Made by a program: the position numbers and the translations under genes. The notes under the pieces were generated by a model, which ran no database searches, was not told the origin of the DNA, and was given only the letters and a program-made list of their open reading frames with translations. Of a DNA stretch of 64,000 nucleotides, positions 53,214 through 62,012 are shown piece by piece. Each line of letters starts with the position of its first letter. The first letter of the stretch is position 1. Source of the DNA: Gallionella sp. (GTDB taxonomy: Bacteria > Pseudomonadota > Gammaproteobacteria > Burkholderiales > Gallionellaceae); NCBI GenBank assembly GCA_030682375.1, contig JAUXOL010000021.1, positions 62,001-126,000 of the forward strand, in the 5' to 3' direction.

Positions 53214-53705
53214 ATGAACGACGAGGCGCTGCAACACACCAGGCTGGACGGCATCGCCGACTACACCGCCGCACTCGACACCTTGTGCGGGCTGGGCGAA
53301 CACAACCTCTACCTGTTCGAGAACGACTTCGACGGGCTGGGCTTCAACAACGAGGTGCGCTACGAGACCCTGCGCCGCTTCCTGCTTGAAAGCCCAGCGC
53401 ATCGATTGTTCGTGCTGGCCCACGACACCCGCTACCTGTCCACCCGCTGCCCGCGCATGATGATGCTGCTGAACCAGTTCGGCGTCAGTATGGCTATCCA
53501 CCAGACGCCGAAGACCCTGCAGCACATCACGGCGCCCTTCTCGGTGGCCGACGAATCGCACTATGTACGCCGTTTCCATTTCGACGATCCGCGTGGCATC
53601 CTGGCACAAAACGACCCGGAAAATGCGCGGGCGCTGAAGTCCAGATTCCTGGAAATGTGGACGGCCTCGCACTCCGCTTTGTCCTCATCCAGACTAGGGT
53701 TATGA
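53214..53705 (+). CDS. Conserved hypothetical protein (DUF7931-like)
   Basis: This 163-residue protein has no named function. It contains YLFENDFDGLGFNNEVRYE and LFVLAHDTRYLSTRCPRMMMLL, then FSVADESHYVRRFHFDDPRG, patterns seen in a betaproteobacterial family that resembles part of phospholipase-D-like folds. No HKD motif was found. It is 13 bases behind roxA on the same strand and probably co-transcribed. Confidence 0.75.
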   Translation: MNDEALQHTRLDGIADYTAALDTLCGLGEHNLYLFENDFDGLGFNNEVRYETLRRFLLESPAHRLFVLAHDTRYLSTRCPRMMMLLNQFGVSMAIHQTPKTLQHITAPFSVADESHYVRRFHFDDPRGILAQNDPENARALKSRFLEMWTASHSALSSSRLGL

Positions 53706-53765
53706 CACGACGAACCGGATTTTGAAAAAATAGTTGCGCAACCACTAGATTTCCTCTATGCAAAT

Positions 53766-53773
53766 GCTAGAAT
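53766..53773 (+). promoter_or_regulatory. Extended -10 promoter element upstream of the small lipoprotein
   Basis: TGCTAGAAT (53765-53773) matches an extended -10 box (TGnTAnAAT) and sits 81 bases ahead of the ATG at 53854. No good -35 lies at 17 bases. The leader contains CGCCGCCTTCGG and a T-rich tract. Confidence 0.45.
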
Positions 53774-53853
53774 GCGCCGCCTTCGGTTTTGGAAGTATCA
53801 AAATCAAGCAAAGTTTTCCTTTTCCTTCAACTTAAACTCTCGAGGTATTTAAA

Positions 53854-54054
53854 ATGAAATTGTCCGCTCTCGTTGCTGCTCTGTTGGCTCTGGCTCTGAC
53901 CGCTTGCGGCGAAAAGGCTGCTGAAGCTCCTGCTGTTGAAGCTCCTGCTGCTGTTTCCGCTGTTGTCGAAGCTGCTCCTGCTGCTTCCGACGCTGTTGCT
54001 GCTTCCGACGCTGCTGCAGCTTCCGCTGCTGTCGAAGCCCCAGCTGCCAAGTAA
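53854..54054 (+). CDS. Tiny Ala-rich lipoprotein
   Basis: This 66-residue protein has a textbook lipoprotein signal, MKLSALVAALLALALTAC, with lipobox LTAC and Cys18 as the lipidation site. The mature 49 residues are about half alanine, with evenly spaced Glu, Pro, Val, Ser and Asp (EAPAVEAPAAVSAVVEAAP and repeats of SDAVAA). No membrane segment follows, so an outer-membrane periplasmic brush-like role can be imagined, but none is known. Alanine codons are GCT in 27 of 30 cases, unlike neighbouring genes that prefer GCG and GCC. A strong intrinsic terminator follows directly, and an extended -10 lies upstream, which suggests high expression from a monocistronic unit. Confidence 0.85.
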   Translation: MKLSALVAALLALALTACGEKAAEAPAVEAPAAVSAVVEAAPAASDAVAASDAAAASAAVEAPAAK

Positions 54055-54073
54055 GCAATAGCCTTCGGGCGAC

Positions 54074-54102
54074 AAAAAAGCCGGCGCAAGCCGGCTTTTT
54101 TT
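54074..54102. terminator. Bidirectional intrinsic terminator
   Basis: AAAAAAGCCGGC (54074-54085) pairs exactly with GCCGGCTTTTTT across a 4-base loop. It lies 20 bases after the lipoprotein stop on plus and just past the MBL-fold gene on minus, so it can serve both convergent units. Confidence 0.95.
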
Positions 54103-54119
54103 ATTTCCGCTATCCGGCT

Positions 54120-54887
54120 TCAGCTTATCTCGCACCAGCCGAATCCATCCTGCTGCGTCGCCACGGTGACCCAGCCCGTCTCGCATCCCAGCACCCCAAC
54201 CAACTCCGCCACCGCGAGTTCCGCCGTATTGTTGCTGCGACTCAGATGCGCCGCGACCAGATGCTGCAGCCTGCTCCTATCCAACCGCGAGAGGATCGCC
54301 GCCGCATCGCGGTTGTTCAGATGCCCGAAACGCCCGCCGACACGCTGCTTGAGGCTCCAAGGATAATCCCCGTTCATCAGCATGTCGCTGTCGTGGTTGC
54401 ATTCCAACACCAGCGCATCGCAACCAGCCAGCACCGCTTCGATATGCGGCGTGCTGCTGCCTGCATCGGTCAGCACGCCCAAGCGGCGCGCACCGTCGCC
54501 GAACACGAACTGCACCGGCTCGGCGGCGTCGTGAGGGACAGGATAAGGGGTGATCTCAATGTCGCCGATGACGAAAGGCTGATGCGGATCGATCTCGCAT
54601 ATCCGCTCGATGCCGGACAGCTTGTCCGACAGGCTGCGCCGCGTGCCATGCGTCAGCCAGACCGGCAGGCCGAACTTGCGCGCCAGTCGTGCCACGCCGC
54701 CGCTGTGGTCGCCATGCTCATGCGTGACGAGGATACCGCCGAGTTGCTCGGCAGCGATGCCGAGGCGGGCCAAGCGGGCGATGCTGTCGTTCAGCCCGAA
54801 ACCGCAATCCATCAGCAGCCGGGTTCCGGCAACCTCGACCAACAGCGCGTTGCCCTCGCTGCCGCTGCCCAATGACGCAAAACGCAT
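54120..54887 (-). CDS. MBL-fold metallo-hydrolase
   Basis: This 255-residue protein of the metallo-beta-lactamase superfamily starts MRFASLGSGSEGNALLVEVAG and has the zinc-binding HxHxDH motif in VTHEHGDHSGG, with further ligands in LVLECNHDSD and AAHLSRSNN. The pattern is that of the YycJ/WalJ-type branch, a single-domain hydrolase sometimes implicated in nucleic-acid processing. ATG at 54887 is chosen; it lies 11 bases past the bamC stop, so it is last in a dapA-bamC-hydrolase run. The physiological substrate is not established. Confidence 0.9.
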   Translation of the reverse strand: MRFASLGSGSEGNALLVEVAGTRLLMDCGFGLNDSIARLARLGIAAEQLGGILVTHEHGDHSGGVARLARKFGLPVWLTHGTRRSLSDKLSGIERICEIDPHQPFVIGDIEITPYPVPHDAAEPVQFVFGDGARRLGVLTDAGSSTPHIEAVLAGCDALVLECNHDSDMLMNGDYPWSLKQRVGGRFGHLNNRDAAAILSRLDRSRLQHLVAAHLSRSNNTAELAVAELVGVLGCETGWVTVATQQDGFGWCEIS

Positions 54888-54898
54888 GAAGCTACGCG

Positions 54899-56014
54899 CT
54901 ACTTGCCGAGGTCCTTGTAAATGGCCTCGAGCATGCGGACGGTCGCATCGTTGCTGGCACCGTCCTGATCGGTGACCGACACTTCGCATGACGCGCCGCC
55001 ATCCTTGACGTTCACGCGATGGCGACGATCGCCTGCCTCGTCGTCCTGCCAAAACATCAGGCTATCCATCCAGCCCTTCTCGGCCTTGGTCTGACGCAGG
55101 AAATAGATGCCCTTGGCTCTATCCTTGTCCTCAACCACCAACCCTGCGCGCTCGATCGCCAAGCCGACCCTGCGCCAAGTCTTGTCGAACGCATCGTTCA
55201 CGACGATGACCTTACTGCCGTCGAATACTTCCTGCAGGTTGGCCTTGCCGTTGCCGGCAGCAGGCGCTGCTGCAGCGCCTGCCTTAGCCGCGACAGCCTT
55301 CGCCGCCTGGGCCTCGCTGGCTCCGAAACTCACCATCAGCTTCTGCAACATGATGGCTTCCATCTCGGGGTCCTTGGCGCGCGGCTGCCACTTCGAGGTA
55401 TTCCCGTCGGCGGACACCACCTCTTCCATGCCGCGATGAGTGATGTACACGGCGGTCCTCAAGCCGTCCTTGCTGCGCTGAAGACGGGTGCGGTACTGAT
55501 CCTTCTCGCCTGATGAGTAGATGTTATCGAACACTTTACCGACGACACTGCGGATGCCGCTCTGTGGAATTTTGGCACGATTCTCGGCCCACTCGGTCTC
55601 CATCACGCCCACCGTCTGGTCTTCGCTGGCGATGCTCAGCCCATTCTCCTGCCAGAACGCCTTGACCAGCGGCCAGACGTTCTCCGCCTTGTCGTTGACG
55701 ACCAGCATGCGCTGCGCACCGCTGCGCACCAACCGCACCCCCTTCACCTTGGGCAACACCGCAACAGTCTGGCCCTGCGTAGCTTCGCCACCCTTGCTGT
55801 AATCGGAATAGGTCGCGACGGTCTCGCCCCCGCTTCCCGGCACCTTGTAGCGATCGTCAGTCTCTGGCGACGTCAGGCCCGGCGGAATCTCCAGCGACGG
55901 CGCTTGCACCGCGCCGGTACGATAATCGACACGCTTGCTGCCCAACCCCACCGCACCGCATCCTGCCAGTGAGAACAACACGACAGTGGAAATCCCGATA
56001 TGCAAAGCCTTCAT
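54899..56014 (-). CDS. bamC: Outer-membrane assembly lipoprotein BamC
   Basis: This 371-residue lipoprotein of the BAM complex has lipobox LAGC with Cys19 (MKALHIGISTVVLFSLAGC), an unstructured N-terminal lasso (SLEIPPGLTSPETDDRYKVP) and two helix-grip domains (about 90-210 and 265-365). A linker rich in alanine (SEAQAAKAVAAKAGAAAAPA) separates them. The LTSPETDD motif is the segment that binds BamD. It lies directly after dapA in the order dapA-bamC, which is conserved in many Proteobacteria. Confidence 0.93.
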   Translation of the reverse strand: MKALHIGISTVVLFSLAGCGAVGLGSKRVDYRTGAVQAPSLEIPPGLTSPETDDRYKVPGSGGETVATYSDYSKGGEATQGQTVAVLPKVKGVRLVRSGAQRMLVVNDKAENVWPLVKAFWQENGLSIASEDQTVGVMETEWAENRAKIPQSGIRSVVGKVFDNIYSSGEKDQYRTRLQRSKDGLRTAVYITHRGMEEVVSADGNTSKWQPRAKDPEMEAIMLQKLMVSFGASEAQAAKAVAAKAGAAAAPAAGNGKANLQEVFDGSKVIVVNDAFDKTWRRVGLAIERAGLVVEDKDRAKGIYFLRQTKAEKGWMDSLMFWQDDEAGDRRHRVNVKDGGASCEVSVTDQDGASNDATVRMLEAIYKDLGK

Positions 56015-56041
56015 GTGTTTCTCTCCGGTGGTTCCGTACGA

Positions 56042-56938
56042 TTAGTTGACGATGCCGGCTTGGCGCAACGCCGCTTCGACCGCCGGCTGCGCGCCCGCGG
56101 AAAGCGGCGTCAGCGGCAGACGCAGCGTGTTTTTCATCCTGCCCATGCGCGCCACCGCCCACTTCACCGGGATGGGGTTGGCCTCGACGAACAGGTTGCG
56201 ATGCAGTCCGAGCAACTGGTAATTGATGCCGCGCGCCTTGGTCAGATCGCCCGCCAGCGCGGCGGCGCACATCTCGTGCATCAGCTTCGGCGCGACGTTC
56301 GCGGTCACCGAGATCGTGCCCGCCGCGCCGAGCAGCATCAGCGCCAGCGTGCTCGCGTCGTCGCCGCTGTAGACCGCGAAGTCTCCGATGGAACCCTTCA
56401 ATGCAGCTGCACGCTGCAACAGGTCGCTGCCGCGCTCGATGTTGCCGGTCGCGTCCTTGATGCCGATGATGTTGGATATCTGCGCGAGACGCAGCACGGT
56501 GTCGTTGCTCATGTCGGCCACGGTGCGGCCCGGCACGTTATACAGGATGTGCGGCATGTCCACCGCCTCGGCGATGGCCTTGAAATGCAGGTACAGGCCT
56601 TCCTGGGTCGGCTTGTTGTAGTAGGGCACCACCGTCAGCGATGCATCCGCGCCAGCTTTCTTGGAGAAGGCAGCCAGCTCGATCGCCTCCTTCGTGGAGT
56701 TCGCGCCGGTCCCGGCGATCACCGGGATGCGGCCGGCAGAATGCTTCACCGCCTCTGCGATCAGCAACTCATGCTCTTCCACATCAACGGTAGGGGATTC
56801 GCCTGTGGTGCCGACCACGACGATGCCGTCCGTCCCCTGTTCGATATGGAAATCGATCAGCGCGCGGAACGCCGCCAGATCGAGGCTGCCGTCCTCATGC
56901 ATAGGGGTGACGATTGCTACGATACTGCCCTTGATCAT
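56042..56938 (-). CDS. dapA: 4-hydroxy-tetrahydrodipicolinate synthase
   Basis: This 298-residue (beta/alpha)8 lyase condenses pyruvate with aspartate semialdehyde in lysine and diaminopimelate synthesis. GTTGESPTV carries the conserved Thr pair, ILYNVPGRT the catalytic tyrosine, and GIKDATGN the Schiff-base lysine. AGGA precedes the ATG at 56938; a start five codons earlier (56953) is possible. The product feeds peptidoglycan, so pairing with bamC links two envelope functions. Confidence 0.97.
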   Translation of the reverse strand: MIKGSIVAIVTPMHEDGSLDLAAFRALIDFHIEQGTDGIVVVGTTGESPTVDVEEHELLIAEAVKHSAGRIPVIAGTGANSTKEAIELAAFSKKAGADASLTVVPYYNKPTQEGLYLHFKAIAEAVDMPHILYNVPGRTVADMSNDTVLRLAQISNIIGIKDATGNIERGSDLLQRAAALKGSIGDFAVYSGDDASTLALMLLGAAGTISVTANVAPKLMHEMCAAALAGDLTKARGINYQLLGLHRNLFVEANPIPVKWAVARMGRMKNTLRLPLTPLSAGAQPAVEAALRQAGIVN

Positions 56939-57046
56939 TTTTCCTGACACCAAAATAAATGCGGCATTCTACCGCAATACGCCGACACGCCAAAGGGCCG
57001 CGCAATAAAAGGATTGGGCGCCATGTAACGATGACGCCGACACCCC

Positions 57047-57478
57047 TTAGCGCCTGTGCGGACACTCCTTCTTGACGCAATCCGCATAGATATGGAGCGA
57101 GTGGTTGTGTACGGCGAAACCGCGTTCTGCGGCGACCGTCTCCTGCCGGGATTCGATGGCCGCATCGTAGAACTCCTCGACATGGCCGCATTGCATACAG
57201 ACGATATGGTCATGGTGCTTGCCCTGATTGAGCTCGAACACCGACTTGCCGCCCTCGAAGTAATGGCGCACCAGCAGCCCGGCCTGCTCGAACTGGGTCA
57301 GCACGCGATAAACCGTAGCCAGCCCCACGTCGTCGCCCTTGGCTAACAGCTGCTTGTATACGTCCTCCGCGCTCATGTGGCGCTCCTGCCCGGATTTGAA
57401 CAGGGCCAGGATATTGAGCCGCGGCACGGTGGACTTGAGGCCTGCGTCTTTCAGGTCCTCGGGTTGGGGTTTATCCAT
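57047..57478 (-). CDS. fur: Ferric uptake regulator Fur
   Basis: This 143-residue regulator has an N-terminal winged helix (LKSTVPRLNILALF, ATVYRVLTQFEQAGLLVRH) and a metal-binding C-terminal domain (KHHDHIVCMQCGHVEEF, CVKKECPH). The CxxC and CxxxxC pairs match the structural zinc of Fur. It represses iron uptake genes when loaded with Fe(II). The ATG at 57478 is used, 26 codons inside a longer reading. It is divergent from feoA, and the Fur box in the 101-base gap could control both. Confidence 0.97.
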   Translation of the reverse strand: MDKPQPEDLKDAGLKSTVPRLNILALFKSGQERHMSAEDVYKQLLAKGDDVGLATVYRVLTQFEQAGLLVRHYFEGGKSVFELNQGKHHDHIVCMQCGHVEEFYDAAIESRQETVAAERGFAVHNHSLHIYADCVKKECPHRR

Positions 57479-57532
57479 ATCAACGCTCTCCTGTCTTTTT
57501 TGGCATCTTGCCTGAAGTCGCTTGCAGTTGCA

Positions 57533-57551
57533 AATGAGAACCATTATCATC
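57533..57551. promoter_or_regulatory. Candidate Fur box
   Basis: AATGAGAACCATTATCAT (57533-57550) fits the GATAATGATAATCATTATC consensus at most positions, with the inverted pattern ATGAGAA..CATTAT. It lies between fur and feoA, 30-50 bases from the feoA start, where it would block feoA transcription and perhaps autoregulate fur. Confidence 0.75.
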
Positions 57552-57579
57552 TTCAAAAACCCCTACCGGATCCATTGCC

Positions 57580-57825
57580 ATGTCTTCGACCAACCTTGCC
57601 ACCCTGCATCCCGGCGACACCGCCACGATAGTCGCGATCCATGCCGAAGAAGCGCTGCATCAGCGCCTGCTGGCGCTGGGGTTCCGCAGCGGCAAGCAGG
57701 TCGAACTGATCCGCAAGGCCGCGTTCTCCGGCCCGCTGCAGGTGCGCGTCGGCACCACCGACGTGCTGCTGCGCCGCAACGAGGCCGCCAAGATCGACGT
57801 ATGCAAGGGAGTATCCGGAACATGA
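57580..57825 (+). CDS. feoA: Ferrous iron transport accessory protein FeoA
   Basis: This 81-residue SH3-like protein helps FeoB take up Fe(II). LHPGDTATIVAIHAEEAL and LLALGFRSGKQVELIRKA are the two FeoA beta-barrel halves, and AFSGPLQVRVGTTDVLLRRNEA closes the fold. Its stop overlaps the feoB start (ATGA). It is the first gene of the feoAB unit, preceded by the candidate Fur box. Confidence 0.96.
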   Translation: MSSTNLATLHPGDTATIVAIHAEEALHQRLLALGFRSGKQVELIRKAAFSGPLQVRVGTTDVLLRRNEAAKIDVCKGVSGT

Positions 57826-59609
57826 AACGTATCGCCTTGTTGGGCATGCCGAACACCGGCAAATCCACGCTATTCAACCGCATGACCGGCGGCGCAGCAC
57901 GCGTCGGCAACTGGCCCGGCATCACCGTCGAACTGCTCTCCGGCAAGATCCTGCTCGGAGGCGACATGGTCGAGCTCATCGACCTGCCCGGCATCTACGA
58001 CCTGCACGGCTTTTCCGACGACGAACAGGTGGTGCGCCACTTCCTGCACGACAACGTGCCCGACCTCGCACTGGTAGTCCTGAACGCCACCCAGATCGAA
58101 CGCCAGATGAGCCTGCTGCTGCAGCTGAAGCAGCTCAACATGAATGTCGTCGTGCTGCTGAACATGGCCGACGAGGCGAAGAAATACGGCATCACGATAG
58201 ATGTGAAGAAGATGGCCGAGCTGCTGGACATGCCCATCTTCCTGCTCAGCGGCAAATACGGCACCGGCTATCAGGAAGCATTACAAGCGATCACCAAGGC
58301 GCTGCGCTACCCCACGCCCGGCATGGCCGAGCAACTGCGCTCGCAACTGGAGCAGGACGAACACATCGAAACCGAGATGGCGCGCGTGCTGAAACACTCG
58401 GTGCAGGTGCCCGCGCAGATGCCGGAGCACCTGACCGACAAGCTCGACCGCGTGATGCTGCACCCCTGGCTCGGCCTGCCGATCTTCTTCGGCATCATGT
58501 ATCTGCTGTTCCAGGGCATCTTCCTGCTCGGCCAGCCACTGCAGGGCGGCGTCGCGGAACTGCTGGGCTGGCTGCGCGAGACTGCGCTCGACCCGGCGTT
58601 CGCCGACGCCCCCGCCTGGCTGTCCGGCCTGATGCTGGACGGCGTCTACAACGGCGTCGCCACCGTCGCCGCCTTCGTGCCCATCATCGTGCTGTTCTTC
58701 CTGTTCATGGCCATGGTCGAGGACAGCGGCTACCTGTCGCGCGCCGCGTTCCTGATGGATGCGCTGATGGCGAAGATGGGGCTGGACGGCCGCGGCTTCG
58801 TGATGCTGCTGATGGGCTTCGGCTGCAACGTCCCCGCGCTGATGGGCACGCGCGTGATGCGCTCGCGCTCGCTGCGGCTACTGACGATGCTGGTGATTCC
58901 GTTCTCGCTATGCTCGGCGCGGCTGCAAGTGTTCGTATTCATCACCGCCGCGCTGTTCGCCCCCGCCAACGCTGCGCTGGTGCTGTTCAGCCTGTATCTG
59001 TTCAGTTTCGCCGCGGCGATCTTCACCGCGCTGCTGTTCAAGGGCAAGTTCAACAGCAACGAGCCCTTCGTGCTGGAACTGCCGCCCTACCGCTTCCCCA
59101 CGCTGCGCCAGATGGCGATGCGCGGCTGGCTGGAGGTGAGCCACTTCCTGCGCCGCGCCACCAAGTTCATCGTCGCCGGCGTCGTGCTGGTGTGGCTGCT
59201 GACCAACCTGCCGCCCTCCGCCGCACCCGCCAGCGCCGACACGCTGGCCGGCATGATAGGCGGCGCGCTGAGCCCGATCTTCGCGCCCATCGGCATCGAC
59301 GCCAACCTCACCATCGCGCTGATCTTCGGCTTCGTCGCCAAGGAGATCGTCATCGGCTCGCTCGCGGTGATCTACGGTCTCTCCGGCGAGGCGCTGGGCG
59401 GCGCACTGGCGCAACAGCTCGATTGGGTGCAGGCCTACAGCTTCATGTTGTTCACCCTGATTTACACCCCCTGTTTGTCGGCGATAGCCACGCTGCGCAG
59501 CGAGGCGAAGGACATGCGCTACACGCTGTTCGCACTGGGCTGGTCGCTGCTGCTCGCCTGGCTGGTCAGCTTCGCGTTCTATCAGGGCGCACGGGCACTT
59601 GGCTACTGA
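57822..59609 (+). CDS. feoB: Ferrous iron transporter FeoB
   Basis: This 595-residue protein imports Fe(II). The N-terminal G-protein domain has GMPNTGKST (G1), the G2 threonine in NWPGITVE, DLPG (G3) and NMAD (G4). The membrane part carries the conserved GCNVPALMGTRVMRSR and PFSLCSARLQVFVFITA (gate regions with cysteines), then GFVAKEIVIGSLAV. It is shorter than E. coli FeoB (773), mainly in the C-terminal tail, and no feoC follows. An LRR-kinase gene starts 17 bases past the stop. Confidence 0.96.
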   Translation: MKRIALLGMPNTGKSTLFNRMTGGAARVGNWPGITVELLSGKILLGGDMVELIDLPGIYDLHGFSDDEQVVRHFLHDNVPDLALVVLNATQIERQMSLLLQLKQLNMNVVVLLNMADEAKKYGITIDVKKMAELLDMPIFLLSGKYGTGYQEALQAITKALRYPTPGMAEQLRSQLEQDEHIETEMARVLKHSVQVPAQMPEHLTDKLDRVMLHPWLGLPIFFGIMYLLFQGIFLLGQPLQGGVAELLGWLRETALDPAFADAPAWLSGLMLDGVYNGVATVAAFVPIIVLFFLFMAMVEDSGYLSRAAFLMDALMAKMGLDGRGFVMLLMGFGCNVPALMGTRVMRSRSLRLLTMLVIPFSLCSARLQVFVFITAALFAPANAALVLFSLYLFSFAAAIFTALLFKGKFNSNEPFVLELPPYRFPTLRQMAMRGWLEVSHFLRRATKFIVAGVVLVWLLTNLPPSAAPASADTLAGMIGGALSPIFAPIGIDANLTIALIFGFVAKEIVIGSLAVIYGLSGEALGGALAQQLDWVQAYSFMLFTLIYTPCLSAIATLRSEAKDMRYTLFALGWSLLLAWLVSFAFYQGARALGY

Positions 59610-59625
59610 GCGCCGCATCTTCGCC

Positions 59626-60933
59626 ATGCACACGCTTTCCTCCCTGCGCGCCGGCGAACTGGCAGGCATCGAGCGCCTCGACCTCTCTTGCGGGCTGACC
59701 GAGTTCCCACGCGAGATATTCGATCTCGCCGACTCGCTGGAGATACTCAACCTATCAGGCAACGCGCTTTCCACGCTGCCGGACGACCTGCCGAGATTGC
59801 ACAAGCTGCGCGTGATCTTCTGCTCCGACAACGACTTCACCCGCATGCCGGAAGTGCTGGGGCGCTGCGCGAATCTGGAGATGATCGGCTTCAAGGCCAA
59901 CCGGATAGACGAATTGCCCGCGGCCGCGCTGCCTGCGAAACTGCGCTGGCTGATCCTCACCGACAACCGTTTGCGCGAACTGCCCGCCGAGATCGGCAAA
60001 TGTTCGAGGCTGCAGAAACTCATGCTGGCGGGCAACCGGTTGCAGCGCCTGCCCGACGAACTGGCCTCATGCCGCAACCTGGAACTGTTGCGCATCGCCG
60101 CGAACCGTTTCGAGCAGCTGCCGGACTGGCTGCTGGCCATGCCCAAACTCGCTTGGCTGGCGTATTCCGGCAACCCCTGCAGCGACCGCAGCGAAGCCGC
60201 TGCGCTGGAGCACCTGCACATCACGCAGGTCGAATGGCATGAACTCTCGCTGCAACACAAGCTGGGCGAAGGCGCGTCCGGCGTGATCTACCGCGCGCAT
60301 CACCATGCGAGCGACGAGCCGGTGGCGGTGAAGATGTTCAAGGGCGCGCTCACCAGCGACGGCCTCCCGCGCAGCGAGAAGGCGGCCAGTATCGCCGCCG
60401 GCGCGCATCCCGGACTCATCCCCGTCGTCGGCAAGCTCAGCGCCCACCCCGAACAGACGCCGGGACTGGTGATGTCGCTGATAAACCCCGCCTTCCGCAA
60501 CCTCGCCGGCCCGCCCAGCCTGGACTCCTGCACCCGCGACATCTACCCGGAAGGCCTGCGCTTCACGCTGCCCGTCGCGCTGAACCTCGCGCTCGGCATC
60601 GCGACGGTCGCTGAGCATCTCCATGCGCAAGGCATCATGCACGGCGACCTGTACGCTCATAACATCCTGTGGGACGAACAGGGCGATTGCCTGCTGGGCG
60701 ACTTCGGCGCAGCTTCCTTCCTGCCGCCGGACGCACACAAAGCCGCCGCGCTGCAACGCATCGAAGTGCGCGCCTACGGCTGCCTGCTGGAAGAACTACT
60801 GGATCGCAGCGACGCGACGCCCGGAGAGATAGCCTCGCTACGCGCACTGCAGCAACGCTGCAATCACGCAGAAACGAACCTGCGTCCGCTATTCGCCGAA
60901 ATCCGCAGCGAACTGACGAAGCTCGCGGTATAG
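59626..60933 (+). CDS. Leucine-rich-repeat protein kinase
   Basis: This 435-residue cytosolic protein fuses an LRR domain to a kinase. Seven LRR units of about 23 residues are visible (SLEILNLSGNALSTLPDDL, KLRWLILTDNRLRELPAEI and others) at residues about 35-185. The kinase-like domain starts at about 205: a Gly-rich loop LGEGASGVIYRA, Lys236 in VAVKMF, catalytic HGDLYAHNIL with Asp341 (HGD in place of HRD) and GDFG with Asp359. The metal and base residues are kept, so activity is plausible. There is no transmembrane segment. ATG at 59626 lies 17 bases past feoB and the same strand, so it is probably in the feo transcript. The target and the ligand of the LRR domain are unknown. Confidence 0.88.
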   Translation: MHTLSSLRAGELAGIERLDLSCGLTEFPREIFDLADSLEILNLSGNALSTLPDDLPRLHKLRVIFCSDNDFTRMPEVLGRCANLEMIGFKANRIDELPAAALPAKLRWLILTDNRLRELPAEIGKCSRLQKLMLAGNRLQRLPDELASCRNLELLRIAANRFEQLPDWLLAMPKLAWLAYSGNPCSDRSEAAALEHLHITQVEWHELSLQHKLGEGASGVIYRAHHHASDEPVAVKMFKGALTSDGLPRSEKAASIAAGAHPGLIPVVGKLSAHPEQTPGLVMSLINPAFRNLAGPPSLDSCTRDIYPEGLRFTLPVALNLALGIATVAEHLHAQGIMHGDLYAHNILWDEQGDCLLGDFGAASFLPPDAHKAAALQRIEVRAYGCLLEELLDRSDATPGEIASLRALQQRCNHAETNLRPLFAEIRSELTKLAV

Positions 60934-60991
60934 TTTTCCACGCTTAAGAATCCCGTCCCGTCGACGGACGCTCCCGAACCGAACCCGAACC

Positions 60992-61933
60992 ATGAAAAAA
61001 ATCGCCCTCGCCCTCCTCCTGCTCGCCTCAACCGGATGCAGCACACCCAATCCGCCCGTGCAGACGCCACCTCCACCCACGCCTGTTGTCGTGGAGCGTC
61101 CGCCCGCAAAAATCGCGCTCGCCTTGGGTGGCGGCGCGGCGCGCGGCTTTGCTCACGTTGGCGTGATCAAAGCGCTTGAGGCACAGGGCATCTCCGCCGA
61201 CATCGTCGTGGGCACCAGCGCGGGCTCTGTCGTCGGCGCGCTCTATGCGGCCGGGCTCAACGGCTTCCAGATACAGGAGCTGTCGATGAGCATGGAAGAG
61301 GAACAGGTGCTCGACGGCTCCGGCCTGTACCGCTGCATCGCCGAGACGGTGTTCTCGGACAAGCGCGGCTGCATCAAGGGACAAGCGTTGCAAGACTTCA
61401 TCAACAAGCACGTCGACGGCCGCCCGATAGAAAAACTCCGCAAGACGTTTTATGCCGTCGCCACCAACCTGAACAACGGTGAGATGGTCGTGTTCCGCAC
61501 CGGCAACACCGGCATGGCCGTGCGCGCGTCCTCTTCCGTGCCGGTGTTCTTCCAGCCCGTCACCATCAATGGGCAGGATTACGTCGATGGCGGACTGGTC
61601 GCGCCCGTCCCCTCCAGCGTGGCGCGCAGCATGGGCGCCGACTTCGTCATCGCCGTGGATATCTCCGACCGCCCGCAGGACAGGAAGGCCGCGGGGATGT
61701 CCGACATCCTGTGGCAGACCTTCGCCATCTTCGGGCAGACGATCAATCGACACGAGCACTCCAGCGCGGACATCGTAATTCGCCCGATCACCTCCGGCCT
61801 GCCATCCACCGATGTGAGCGGACTCAACAAGGCCGTTCTCGAAGGGGAGAAGGCCGTCGCTGCGATCTTGCCGGAGCTGAAGGCCAAGCTGGCGAAACTG
61901 AACCAGACCCGCCATGTGGCGGGCATGCCGTGA
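60992..61933 (+). CDS. Patatin-like phospholipase lipoprotein (RssA/NTE branch)
   Basis: This 313-residue protein has a lipoprotein signal (MKKIALALLLLASTGC, lipobox ASTGC), a proline-rich linker (NPPVQTPPPPTP), and a patatin domain: oxyanion loop LGGGAARGFAHVG, nucleophile elbow GTSAG and catalytic DGG in YVDGGLVAP. It would hydrolyse phospholipid acyl chains at the periplasmic face of a membrane. It is 58 bases past the LRR-kinase gene; co-transcription is possible. Confidence 0.92.
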   Translation: MKKIALALLLLASTGCSTPNPPVQTPPPPTPVVVERPPAKIALALGGGAARGFAHVGVIKALEAQGISADIVVGTSAGSVVGALYAAGLNGFQIQELSMSMEEEQVLDGSGLYRCIAETVFSDKRGCIKGQALQDFINKHVDGRPIEKLRKTFYAVATNLNNGEMVVFRTGNTGMAVRASSSVPVFFQPVTINGQDYVDGGLVAPVPSSVARSMGADFVIAVDISDRPQDRKAAGMSDILWQTFAIFGQTINRHEHSSADIVIRPITSGLPSTDVSGLNKAVLEGEKAVAAILPELKAKLAKLNQTRHVAGMP

Positions 61934-62012
61934 ACATCCCCGGGCGCTGAAGCCCGAAGGAGACAACCAAGCAGTCGCAGTTCGAGCCTGACACCTTTAA
62001 CGGGGAGATGCC

